Positions 7,645 to 15,819 of a DNA stretch of 40,897 nucleotides are shown piece after piece. Position 1 is the first letter of the stretch. Each line of letters starts with the position of its first letter. Source of the DNA: Elusimicrobiota bacterium (GTDB lineage: Bacteria > Elusimicrobiota > Elusimicrobia > UBA1565 > UBA9628). A program made the translations under genes and the position numbers. A model generated the notes under the pieces. The model was not told the origin of the DNA, did no database searches, and saw nothing but the letters and a program-made list of their open reading frames with translations. The stretch spans positions 1-40,897 of the forward strand of contig JABEUV010000004.1 in assembly GCA_013044195.1 (NCBI GenBank). The letters are read 5' to 3'.

Positions 7645-10600
7645 CTAGCGGCCGGAGGCCTGGATCGCGGCGGCCAGGCGGGCGAAGAGTTCCTGCGTGG
7701 CGTCCTGGTTGCGGACCGAGGACTGCACCACGTTGGGCTGGGTCTTGTCCCAGCTCTTGCCGACGGAGACCGCCAGCGCGCCGGGCAGGGCCTGCGCCAT
7801 GAACAGGTCGTTGCCCTCGGGCTTGAAGTCGTCGCCGAAGATCAGCACCTGGCTCTCGTCCTGCACCACGCCGCGCGCCTTCAGGATTTCGAACGCCTTC
7901 TTAGCACCAGTGCCCTTGTTCGCCTTGAAGTATTGGACGTAGGGAACCTTGTTCTCGCGCATGGTCGGGTAGGGCTTGAGCTGGACCAGGTAGCCGAAGC
8001 CGTCGCGCGCGTTGATCTGAGCGACGGCGTCGTAGAGCTCTTTCTCGCGCTCAATATGGTTGCGCAGTTCGATCAGCGAGCGGCTGTCCTCTTGGTAGAT
8101 CTTGTAGTCGCCGGGCGCCAGACCGATGGAGCGCGCGGCTTCCTCGAAGGCGGGCACGATTTTCTCATTCTCGGCCTCGGTGAAGCCGACTTCCTTCCAG
8201 GTCGGCGACTCGCGCGTCGGCGAGACGCCGGCGCCGTCATATTCATAGATGCGCGCGCCGGACTGGACCACATACATCATGTCCGCGCGCGTCCGGGGCG
8301 TCAGGCGGTCGCCCAAAAGGTTCGTCATGCCGTTGTGGTCGCCGGTGAAGAAGTGATTGGTCGAGATCACCACGCGCACGCCGGCGTCGTGCAGGGCCTG
8401 GATCAAGGCCGCCAGCCGCTCGCTGGCGACCACGGCCTTGTCGTCCGCATTCTTGTTCATCAAGGTGCCGTCGTAGTCCGTGATGACGACCTTGACGCCC
8501 TTCGCGGCCACGCGCGCGGCGATGCGCGCGGAAATCTGGTCCAGGGTCTCCGGCTGCGTCGCGGGCGCCGCCGACGCGTCCGTCTTGAACAAAGTCGGGG
8601 CCAAGCGCGCGCCCAGCTTGCGCGGCGCGGCCCACAGCAAAGCGCCGACCACCAAGAACATCCCCACCATCGGCCACAGCGCCGTGGGGAAGGCCGGATG
8701 GAACGCGCCGGCCAGCGCGCCGAAAGCCGCGTAGCCGAACGCGGCGGCGATGGAGCTCAGCGCGGAGCGCGCGCCCAGAATCTTGCCCGTGTGCGCCGCG
8801 TCGGCGCGGGCCTCGCCCTGCATGATGGTGTCGATGGCGATCTTGTTGGGCACGCTGACCAAGCCCACCAAGGCCAGGCTCAGCAGGAAGGCCGGCACGC
8901 TGCCCCAGAACGCCAGCGGCAATCCCAGCGCGGCCAGGCCCACGAAGGCGAAGCGCATCCAGCCGCGATCGGTGAGCTTGCGCGCGGCCGCGTCGAAGGC
9001 GAGTGCTACCGCCGTGCCCGCCGCCGCCGCGATCAGGTTATGAGGGAACAGCGAGAACGCCAGCCACGCGCCGAGCGTACCCAATGTGCCCGCGCGCACC
9101 GCCGTGTTCCAGCGTCCCGGCAGGCGGAGCAGAGACGAGGTCGCCAGCATCTGGCCGAAGAACAGCGCGCCCTGCAGGCGGCCCTGCAGAAGTCCGCCGC
9201 CGTTCAAATCGCGCGAGGCGAAGGGCACCAAAATGGACTGGACCGGGAAGACCACCAGCGCATACAGCGACCCCAGCACCGCGCCGGAGCGCAGCACCGA
9301 GCTTTTCCAGATGCGCTTGAGCCCCTCGGAGGTGGCGGCCAGACCCAGCAGCGACGCGCCGACCAGCGGCAAGGTCGCGAACTGCGGCGCGACGGAGTGC
9401 AGCACCGCGTAGAGCGCGGCACCCGCGCCCAGCAGACCGCCCCAGATCAGCGCGTCGCGACCGCGACCGGACGCCTGCGGCGCGGCCTCGGCCGAGGGGG
9501 CCGCGACGGCCGGACCGGCGACGCGCACGTTGGGAAGCGTGAACCACTGCACGGCCAGGCCCGCCGCGGCCAGTGCCGCGTTGACCGCGAACACGGCCGA
9601 CAGCCCCGGCAAAAGTCCCAGGTGCGCCGTCAGGCCGTCGATCCAGCTCCCCGCGGACAGGAACAGACCCAGCGCCACGTTGAGGCCGATGAAATTCAGG
9701 TTCGCCGCCGCGTTGAGCGCGGACAGGCGCTTGGCGTCGCCGCCCGCCAGCGCCGGCAGGATCTTGTCCTCGGCGATAAGAGAACTGGACACGTTCCAGC
9801 TGGTGACCAGCGCCACGGCCAGCAAAGGCCAGAAGCCGGCCGTGCCCGTGGCCACCAGCGCGGGCAGGGCCAGCGCCGTGATTAGGCGCACCACGTTATT
9901 GATCGCGAAGGAGTTTCTCTGGCTGAAGCGCTGGGCGATCACGCCGCTAACCGAGGAGAGCAGGATGCCGGCCAGCGCGCCCAAGGACATCAGGTCCGCG
10001 TAGCCTTGATGGCCGACCAAGGCCTGCGCGAAGATCGGATAAGCGATGGTGCCCGCCAGCACGTAGCCGGCCAGATACAGCGTGCGTCCCGCCAGCCAGC
10101 CGATCGTCGCGCGGCGGCGCGCCGCGGCGTCCAGACCCGCGACCTCGGGGCCGGCGGCGGCGGCGTTCAGGTCGGAGAGGCGGGTCGCGCCTTTGAGCAG
10201 CGCGCGGAACAGGCTCCACTGCGCACGCTCCCCGCGCGTCGGCGCGTCCGGGCGGGAGCGGTCGGCGTAGCGGTCCGGCGGAGGGCTAAGCGCGCGCTCC
10301 AGGCGGTCCTCGCCGGCCAGCACCAGGAACGGGTCGTGGTGGATCTTCAGCAGGAAAGAAGCCGAAGGGTAAAACGCGAACTCGGCGGCGTTGAGCGGGT
10401 GCGCGCGGGACTGCGGATCGGCGCTCCAGGATTTCTCCAGGCGCGCCAGGAACGCCGGCACGCGGCGCGAGCGCCCGTCGGCCGTCAGCACGTGCAGGTC
10501 GAAATCGCTCTTGGCCGTGGCCGCGCCGATGGCGAAGCTGCCCAGCACCACCACGCCCACCACGCGGTCGGGCGCGGCCGCGTCCTCGCCGCGCAGGGCG

Positions 10601-12573
10601 TCGCGCACGGCGGCGCGGAACGCCGCGATGGACGCCGCCTGCTCCTCGTGCTGGTAGGTCTCGGCCGAATCGTTGACGACGGGCAGCATCAAGCCCGCGA
10701 AGTAGCCCGCCAGCGCCTCGGCGGGCATCAGCGAGGCCGCGTGCAGGGCCTTGCGGATGTGCTTGCGCAGGTTGCTGTGGCTGCGCTTGGGGTTGTAGAG
10801 CTTGGCGCGCTCCAAGAATTCCGCGAAGGCCGCGCGCGCCGCGTCCCCCGTGCCGGAGAAGTACAGATCGTAAAGGCGCAGAGCCTCGCGGGTCACGTAG
10901 GCGTCGGAGCCTGAGCGCGAGCCCACGGTCTTCGTCCCGCCGATCATCCCCATCAGGCGCGTGTCCACGAAGAAGCCGCGCTCGTCCTTCACCAGGAGTT
11001 CCGGACGCTGCGCGCGCGCCGCCGCGCGGGCCGCGCGGTACTCGCGCCAATTCTCCACGTTGACGTCGAAGAAATAGTGCCGGCACGACTTCACCCAGAG
11101 CGTCGCCCAGCCCAGGAACTCGCGCACGCCGCGCCAGAAGCCGGAGGCCTCCCCGGCCATGCGCGAAGCCACCGACAGCAGAACGCGGCGCGAGGCGGCG
11201 GGGCCGCTTTCGCCCAGAACGAACAGGTTGGCGCGGCGCGCGTCGCCCGTGCCGCCCACCGACAAGGTCAGCGCGCCGGGCAGGGCCTTCTGCATCTCCG
11301 CGTCGCTGGCGTTGCCAAAAGCGGGAAGCGTGCGGCCGCTGACGTTGCGGGCCAGACGGGCCAGGCCGCCGAAGCGCGCGCCTTCGCGCGGGGCATACAT
11401 GCCGTCGCCCAGCGTCACCACGTCGCGCGCCGTCAGCCCGCGCTCCTGGGCGATAAAGCGCGCCGCACTCGCCTTCGTATTGACGGTCAGCGTGACGTAA
11501 GGAGGGTTGGCGGGATCCTTGGCGAAGCGCGCCTTGACCGTCAGGCCCGCGCCGCGCCGGTCCAGCTCAACCTGGAGCAGCGACGCCGCCCCGCGCAGTT
11601 GGTCCGGCGTGGAACCGACCTGCAGGCGCAAGGTGTAGGTGTAAGGACCCCACGCGTCCGCGCCCACGTCGCCCGCCAAAGAGGAGAATGCCCGCGCGCC
11701 GACTTCCGGAAAGCGCGCCCGCGCCGCGTCGGCGGCCGCGCCGACCACGGCCTTGACCGCGTCGGACATGGGCGGTTCCTGATGGACCAGCGCCGCCGCT
11801 TGGCCCGCGTCGTCGTAGCGGTAGACCCGGCCGCCCGCGTCCACGGCCACATACATCCCCGCCCGCGCGGCGGGCGGCAAGGTCGACAAAGCGTCCAGCA
11901 CGCTCTCCGGGCGGTCGCTGATCACGTCCACGGTCTTGCCCGCGGCGCGCACCGCTTCGACGGCTTCCACCATGTCCGGCGGCAGGCGGTGATCGAAGGC
12001 GGCGTTGGACTGGGCCAGGGTCTCGTCGAAATCGGACAGCACCGCGCGGCGGTCGGCCGCGGCGGCGATGAGGCGGTCGCTCAGCGCCGGACCGGCCGGG
12101 CGCAGGCTGAAGACGGTCCCGGTCAGGACCGCCGCGACTTTCAGCAGGAGCGCGTGGGCTTTATACGCCGCGAGAGATTGGATCGGCGCCGCGGCGTCGA
12201 CGGACGGCGCGGCCGGTGCGGCGGCCGGCGCGGCCGCGGCGGACGGGCGCGCGTCGTGGCCGGATTCGGCGGGGGCCGCCGCCGCCGGCAAGGCCGGTGC
12301 GGGAAAGGCGACCGCGGCCGAGACGGAAGGCGCCGCGGCGGCCGAAACGGAGAGCGACGGCGCGGCCAGGGGTGCCGCGACCGGCCCCAGCGCGGACGGC
12401 GACAACGCCAGGCCGGACGGGACGGTTCGAGGAACGCTCAAGACCGCCGTTTCGGCGACCGGAGCGCTCTCCAGAGCGGCGGCAAAAAGACGCGGCGCTT
12501 CCAGTCCCGGCGACAGCAGGATGAGAGCGAGGCAGAGTATCGAGGCGACCAGGCTTCGAGCTCGATCGATCAT
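7645..12573 (-). CDS. Giant exported/membrane fusion: HAD phosphatase - nucleotidyltransferase - MFS transporter - HAD phosphatase
   Basis: About 1642 residues. Positions below count from the ATG at 12582; the ATG three codons later (12573) is preferred because TACAAT overlaps the first ATG. The N-terminus is hydrophobic (12-25, signal peptide or anchor), followed by about 110 Ala/Pro/Val/Ser-rich residues. HAD domain 1 has DFDET (184-188) and LGDGMY (391-396), the C2-capped phosphatase pattern of the trehalose/sucrose-phosphate phosphatase type. A helical region follows. At 681-696 come GSFAIG and SDFDL, the minimal nucleotidyltransferase (Pol-beta) signature. Residues 829-1320 form 10 to 12 hydrophobic helices in two bundles, MFS-like. 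HAD domain 2 has DYDGT (1369-1373) and FGDDxxxEGND (1582-1592). Both HAD domains end in ALPGALxxSVG, so they look duplicated. A single open frame without frameshift supports one polypeptide. Role unknown; a sugar- or lipid-phosphate pathway is only a guess. Confidence 0.85.
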   Translation of the reverse strand: MIDRARSLVASILCLALILLSPGLEAPRLFAAALESAPVAETAVLSVPRTVPSGLALSPSALGPVAAPLAAPSLSVSAAAAPSVSAAVAFPAPALPAAAAPAESGHDARPSAAAAPAAAPAAPSVDAAAPIQSLAAYKAHALLLKVAAVLTGTVFSLRPAGPALSDRLIAAAADRRAVLSDFDETLAQSNAAFDHRLPPDMVEAVEAVRAAGKTVDVISDRPESVLDALSTLPPAARAGMYVAVDAGGRVYRYDDAGQAAALVHQEPPMSDAVKAVVGAAADAARARFPEVGARAFSSLAGDVGADAWGPYTYTLRLQVGSTPDQLRGAASLLQVELDRRGAGLTVKARFAKDPANPPYVTLTVNTKASAARFIAQERGLTARDVVTLGDGMYAPREGARFGGLARLARNVSGRTLPAFGNASDAEMQKALPGALTLSVGGTGDARRANLFVLGESGPAASRRVLLSVASRMAGEASGFWRGVREFLGWATLWVKSCRHYFFDVNVENWREYRAARAAARAQRPELLVKDERGFFVDTRLMGMIGGTKTVGSRSGSDAYVTREALRLYDLYFSGTGDAARAAFAEFLERAKLYNPKRSHSNLRKHIRKALHAASLMPAEALAGYFAGLMLPVVNDSAETYQHEEQAASIAAFRAAVRDALRGEDAAAPDRVVGVVVLGSFAIGAATAKSDFDLHVLTADGRSRRVPAFLARLEKSWSADPQSRAHPLNAAEFAFYPSASFLLKIHHDPFLVLAGEDRLERALSPPPDRYADRSRPDAPTRGERAQWSLFRALLKGATRLSDLNAAAAGPEVAGLDAAARRRATIGWLAGRTLYLAGYVLAGTIAYPIFAQALVGHQGYADLMSLGALAGILLSSVSGVIAQRFSQRNSFAINNVVRLITALALPALVATGTAGFWPLLAVALVTSWNVSSSLIAEDKILPALAGGDAKRLSALNAAANLNFIGLNVALGLFLSAGSWIDGLTAHLGLLPGLSAVFAVNAALAAAGLAVQWFTLPNVRVAGPAVAAPSAEAAPQASGRGRDALIWGGLLGAGAALYAVLHSVAPQFATLPLVGASLLGLAATSEGLKRIWKSSVLRSGAVLGSLYALVVFPVQSILVPFASRDLNGGGLLQGRLQGALFFGQMLATSSLLRLPGRWNTAVRAGTLGTLGAWLAFSLFPHNLIAAAAGTAVALAFDAAARKLTDRGWMRFAFVGLAALGLPLAFWGSVPAFLLSLALVGLVSVPNKIAIDTIMQGEARADAAHTGKILGARSALSSIAAAFGYAAFGALAGAFHPAFPTALWPMVGMFLVVGALLWAAPRKLGARLAPTLFKTDASAAPATQPETLDQISARIAARVAAKGVKVVITDYDGTLMNKNADDKAVVASERLAALIQALHDAGVRVVISTNHFFTGDHNGMTNLLGDRLTPRTRADMMYVVQSGARIYEYDGAGVSPTRESPTWKEVGFTEAENEKIVPAFEEAARSIGLAPGDYKIYQEDSRSLIELRNHIEREKELYDAVAQINARDGFGYLVQLKPYPTMRENKVPYVQYFKANKGTGAKKAFEILKARGVVQDESQVLIFGDDFKPEGNDLFMAQALPGALAVSVGKSWDKTQPNVVQSSVRNQDATQELFARLAAAIQASGR

Positions 12574-12589
12574 CACTTCCATTGTATCG
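12574..12589 (-). promoter_or_regulatory. -10 box for a leaderless start of the giant fusion gene
   Basis: On the minus strand TACAAT is followed by 7 nt (GGAAGTG) and then the ATG at 12573. The upstream alternative ATG at 12582 is formed by the last bases of the -10 box itself. A weak -35 (GTGGTG) lies 18 nt upstream. Confidence 0.4.
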
Positions 12590-12617
12590 GGGACCGCCCC
12601 GGAGCACCACCGCCGAA

Positions 12618-12662
12618 AGGCCTAGGCGGGTCGAACAGAAGGCCTAATTCCGTTGTTATAAT
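12618..12662 (+). promoter_or_regulatory. Promoter region of the ECF sigma operon with two AGGCCTA motifs
   Basis: An extended -10, TGTTATAAT, lies at 12654-12662 with no clear -35. Two copies of AGGCCTA (12618-12624 and 12640-12646) sit 22 bp apart just upstream, about two helical turns. The same heptamer clusters upstream of the protease gene at 25238-25307. They could be operators of a shared regulator. Confidence 0.4.
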
Positions 12663-12737
12663 CCCTGTCATTGCCCGGCTGTAAGTTCCCGCCGTCGCGG
12701 CGGGTATCCCCCACGAAAGGACGCAAAAGAGACCACG
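12663..12737 (+). other. Structured 5' leader of the sigma factor mRNA
   Basis: If transcription starts just after TATAAT (12662), the leader is about 70 nt. It contains a perfect 7-bp hairpin, CCCGCCG (12688-12694) with CGGCGGG (12698-12704) around TCG, followed by an unpaired A-rich stretch (ACGAAAGGACGCAAAAG). It may modulate translation from the GTG at 12738. It does not match a riboswitch I can name. Confidence 0.3.
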
Positions 12738-13253
12738 GTGGACGCCCAGATCGACCGCCTGCTCGCCCTGCACGCCGACAAGGCGTATGCCGTGGCGTTG
12801 AGAATGACCGGCAACCCGGCCGACGCCGGCGACGTGGTCCAGGACGCGTTCTTGCGCGCGATGAGATACTTCAAAAGCTACGATCCGACGTTGCCTTTCG
12901 AGGCCTGGCTGAACGCCATCCTGCGCAACGTTTACTTGAGCGCCCTGCGCCGGGAATACTCGCGCCGCTCGGTGTCCTTGTCCAAGCGCGTCGACGAGGA
13001 TTCCGCCGCACTGGAAGACGCCCTGGCCGACGCCGAGCCCGGCCCCGAACGCTGGGCAGAGGCCCGCGACGCCTCCGAACGCGTGCAGGCGGCGCTCTCG
13101 CGCCTGTCGCCGTCCTCGCGCCTGGCCGTGGCACTGGTGGACTTGGAAGGCTCGCCGCGCGAAGAGGCCGCGGCGGCGCTGGGCTGTTCGCTGTCGGCGC
13201 TGGACGTGCGCCTGCACCGCGGGCGACAGAAGCTCAAGGAGTTCCTCTCATGA
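12738..13253 (+). CDS. ECF-type RNA polymerase sigma factor
   Basis: The protein has 171 residues, normal for the extracytoplasmic-function group. Region 2 is at about 14-78 (AYAVALRMTGNPADAGDVVQDAFLRAM, then FEAWLNAILRN, typical of the -10-binding and core-binding helices). Region 4 is at about 115-168 (LSRLSPSSRLAVALVDLEG, then AAAALGCSLSALDVRLHRGRQKL, a helix-turn-helix that reads the -35). Region 3 is missing, as expected. The start is a GTG. The stop overlaps the start of the anti-sigma gene by ATGA. Its target promoters are unknown, but the GGAACTT-N15-CGTAT promoters in this window have the general ECF form and are candidates. Confidence 0.92.
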   Translation: MDAQIDRLLALHADKAYAVALRMTGNPADAGDVVQDAFLRAMRYFKSYDPTLPFEAWLNAILRNVYLSALRREYSRRSVSLSKRVDEDSAALEDALADAEPGPERWAEARDASERVQAALSRLSPSSRLAVALVDLEGSPREEAAAALGCSLSALDVRLHRGRQKLKEFLS

Positions 13254-13615
13254 ACTGCTCTTCCTTCGTCAACGTCCTCGATCTTTACCGGGAGAATCGG
13301 CTCTCGCCGCGGCGCGGGGCCGCGGCGCGCGCGCACTTGGCCGCCTGCGCGGCGTGCCGCGCCGTGGCCGCGCCGCTTCAGGCCGCGCCCGAGACCGCCT
13401 CCGCGGCGCTCAAGCGGCGCCTGGCCGACGCCCTGCGCGCCGCCGCGCCCGCCGATGCCAGCCCGGCGCGGACCGCGACGCCGCTGTGGCCGCGCGACGC
13501 CCGCGCGGTGGCGTTGGCCGCGGCGGCGCTGGCGCTCGTGGGCCTGCTCATCGCCGCGACGGGTGCGCCGTCGCAGTCGTCGGGCGGTGCCGCGACGGTG
13601 GCGGAGGAACCATGA
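13250..13615 (+). CDS. Zinc-binding membrane anti-sigma factor
   Basis: The protein has 121 residues. It carries the ZAS (zinc-associated anti-sigma) pattern C3-x25-H29-x3-C33-x2-C36. A low-complexity Ala-rich stretch and one transmembrane helix at about 82-106 (AVALAAAALALVGLLIAATG) follow, with a short periplasmic tail. Such proteins hold the partner sigma factor at the membrane until a periplasmic or redox signal releases it. Both neighbours overlap by 4 bp (ATGA), so the three genes are translationally coupled. Only about 15 residues lie outside, so the signal is unlikely to be sensed by a large periplasmic domain of this protein itself. Confidence 0.85.
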   Translation: MNCSSFVNVLDLYRENRLSPRRGAAARAHLAACAACRAVAAPLQAAPETASAALKRRLADALRAAAPADASPARTATPLWPRDARAVALAAAALALVGLLIAATGAPSQSSGGAATVAEEP

Positions 13616-15312
13616 AAAATTCCGATCCCGCCGTCTGGAGCCGCGCCGCGGAGCGGACCTTGCTGGCCCTGGTGTTTTTGGCGCCCTTCGCGGTTCACGG
13701 CCGCACCTTCGACCCCGCCGCGCTGGGCGACGCGCTGGCCCAGGCCGCGGCGCTGACGCTGGCGCTGGCCGCGACGATGAAGGGCCTGGCGCGCGGACGC
13801 TGGGACGCTCCAGCGGGCACCGCCGCCGTGCTCCTGCCCCTGGCCGCCTTTTTGGCCTGGATCGTGGCGCGCTGGGCCGCCGCGCCGTACCGTCTGGCGG
13901 CCCTGCCCGGTCTGACCGCGCCGCTGACCGCGGCGCTGATCCTGACGGCCGCCCTGCTGGAACTGGGCGGCGCGCGCCAGGCCGCGCGGTTTTCGTTCTG
14001 GTGCGCGGCTGCGGCCGTCCTGGCCGCCGTCGCGGCCGCCGCGCGCCGTCTGGGCGCGACCTGGACCACGCCGGGCCCGGACGCGCTCGCGGGTTTTGCC
14101 GCGGCGGCGCTGGCACCCGCGCTGGCGCTGGGCCTGGACCCCGAGTCCCCACCCGTTTTCCGCGCGTTCTCAGACCTGGCGGTCGCGGCCCTGGCCGCGC
14201 TGGCCGCCGCGTCCTGCGCGCGCGGGGCCGAAGCCTTCGCGCTGTGCGCCCTGGCCGTCGCCGCGGCCGTCGGTCGACTGATCCCGGGACCGCGCGCGCG
14301 CCGCGGCGCGAAAATCGCGCTGGCCTGCGCCGTGATCGGCGGCGCGGCGGCGCTGATCCGCGCGCGCGGCGGCGCGGCGGCGGCCTTGATGCCGTCGACC
14401 AGTCTTATCTTTGAATCCGGAAGCATCGCCGCGGCCCTGTTGATCTGGACGTGGGCCGCCTTCGCGCTGGCGGGACTGCGCGCCGCAGCGGAGTTGCGCC
14501 GGCGCGGCGCGGCGTCGGAAGCCGGCGACGCCGCCGCCCTGGCCGCGGGCGCCGCCGCCTGTGGCGCTGCGGCCGGACTGGGCCTGATTTCGTCGGCGGG
14601 TCCCGGCGCGTGGCTGGCGTGCGCCGCGGCCGGCGCCGCGGCGGGACTCCTGCCGCTGGCGCGGCCGCAAGCCGTGGTCCGCACCATGCCCCTGCCTTTC
14701 GGCCGCGACGCGCGGCGACTGCTGAGCGGCGGCGCGCTGGGCCTATTCGCCGCCCTGCTGGCGGCCCCCGTCCTGCGCCTGTCCTCTGACGTGCGCTACA
14801 ACCGCGCGCTCGCCGAGCTGCGCACGGGGCGTTACGACGAAGCGCTGGCCGACGCCGACCGCGTGCGTGCCGTAAGCCCCCTCTACCCCGCGGCGCTGGA
14901 ACTGCGCGGTCGCGCGCTGGCGGGGCTGGGCCGTCCGCAGGACGCGCTCGAGGCCTACGCGCGCCTGGACGGGTTGGTCCCGGATTTTGCGCGACTTCAC
15001 GCGCGCCGCGCGCAGGCCTACGCCGCGCTGGGCGACTGGTCCGCCGCCGCGCGCGAACGCGCGCGCCAAGACGCGCTCTCCCCCGACGACGTCACCGGCC
15101 TGGTGGCCTGGTCGCGCGCGGCGCGTGAGTCCGGCGATCTGGACGCGGCGCGGACCGCCGTGGCGCGCGCCGCCGCGCTCTCCCCAAATGATCCCGTGGT
15201 GCGCGACGAGCAGGCGTCCAACTCGCTCCTGGCCCGACGCTTGGCCGCGCGCCAGGCCGCGCGGCGCACGGCGCAGCGTCAGGCGTTCTTGAACAAGCGC
15301 CGCCCGCGCTGA
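13612..15312 (+). CDS. Polytopic membrane protein with C-terminal TPR repeats
   Basis: The protein has 566 residues. The first 385 or so hold about 10 to 12 Ala/Leu-rich transmembrane helices. From about 395, tetratricopeptide-like helices begin (YNRALAELRTGRYDEALADADRVRAVSPLYPAALELRGRAL, then further units to about 535), ending in an Arg/Gln-rich tail. The layout of many membrane helices plus TPR resembles O-antigen ligase/polymerase-like (Wzy/WaaL) proteins, but I see no decisive ligase motif, so this is only a possibility. It is the third gene of the sigma/anti-sigma operon (ATGA overlap) and may be the process the sigma factor responds to. Confidence 0.75.
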   Translation: MKNSDPAVWSRAAERTLLALVFLAPFAVHGRTFDPAALGDALAQAAALTLALAATMKGLARGRWDAPAGTAAVLLPLAAFLAWIVARWAAAPYRLAALPGLTAPLTAALILTAALLELGGARQAARFSFWCAAAAVLAAVAAAARRLGATWTTPGPDALAGFAAAALAPALALGLDPESPPVFRAFSDLAVAALAALAAASCARGAEAFALCALAVAAAVGRLIPGPRARRGAKIALACAVIGGAAALIRARGGAAAALMPSTSLIFESGSIAAALLIWTWAAFALAGLRAAAELRRRGAASEAGDAAALAAGAAACGAAAGLGLISSAGPGAWLACAAAGAAAGLLPLARPQAVVRTMPLPFGRDARRLLSGGALGLFAALLAAPVLRLSSDVRYNRALAELRTGRYDEALADADRVRAVSPLYPAALELRGRALAGLGRPQDALEAYARLDGLVPDFARLHARRAQAYAALGDWSAAARERARQDALSPDDVTGLVAWSRAARESGDLDAARTAVARAAALSPNDPVVRDEQASNSLLARRLAARQAARRTAQRQAFLNKRRPR

Positions 15313-15315
15313 GGC

Positions 15316-15819
15316 TTAGGGCGCGGCGGGCGCGCGCGACAGAGAGAGCGTGTTGGAGCCCTCGTTTTCGGCGAAGCGCAATTCCAAGCGCGCGACGGTG
15401 CCGTCTTCGATGCGCACGAAGCGCTCGCGCGGCTGGAACTCGTCGCCCAGGCGCGTCCACTCTCCGGCCGGAGGCAGAACCCACTGCTCCAGGCGGATGG
15501 GCAGGTTGCCCGGCGGGAGCTTGAGCTTGAGCGTGTGCTCCTGGGATTTCGGGCCGACGTCGGTGCGGCCGGCCTCGCGGCCGTCGACGAAGATCTTAGT
15601 GTAGGAAACACCGTCCTCGGACGGGTCGGGCACCGCCTCGCTGACGACCAGAAGGAAATTCGCGCCGACCACGTCCGGCGTGGGCGGGAACAGAGGGCGG
15701 GACGGACGCGCCGAGACCGGCGCGAGGGCGAGGGGAGCGCCCCCGGGTGCCGCCGCGCGATGGGCCGCGCAGGCGGACGCGGACACGGCGATCAGGACGG
15801 CGGGCAGAAGGCGTTTCAT
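15316..15819 (-). CDS. Small predicted lipoprotein
   Basis: The protein has 167 residues with signal peptide MKRLLPAVLIAVSASAC; the lipobox SASAC gives a lipidated cysteine at 17. The mature protein begins with a Pro/Ala-rich stretch and then about 110 residues of beta-rich sequence (SYTKIFVDGREAGRT, HTLKLKLPPGNLPIRLEQWVL, FVRIEDGTVARLELRF), resembling an immunoglobulin-like or PEGA-like fold. Its start overlaps the stop of the larger lipoprotein gene (ATGA), so the two are coupled and probably act together at the envelope. It is convergent with the TPR gene, 3 bp apart. No catalytic motif is seen. Confidence 0.75.
   Translation of the reverse strand: MKRLLPAVLIAVSASACAAHRAAAPGGAPLALAPVSARPSRPLFPPTPDVVGANFLLVVSEAVPDPSEDGVSYTKIFVDGREAGRTDVGPKSQEHTLKLKLPPGNLPIRLEQWVLPPAGEWTRLGDEFQPRERFVRIEDGTVARLELRFAENEGSNTLSLSRAPAAP

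Noticed and set aside
6082-9885. A 1267-codon open frame on the plus strand
   Set aside because: It lies antisense to two well-supported minus-strand genes, has low-complexity Arg/Gly/Gln/His-rich sequence and no recognisable domain. Such frames arise from GC-rich third positions.
12683-12689. Fourth GGAACTT (minus strand) near the sigma gene
   Set aside because: No CGTAT box lies 15 nt downstream and it would point away from the sigma gene.
12705-12737. c-di-GMP-I (GEMM) riboswitch suggested by GGACGCAAAAG
   Set aside because: The upstream GGCAAACC-like half and the second paired arm of that class are not found, so one short match is not enough.
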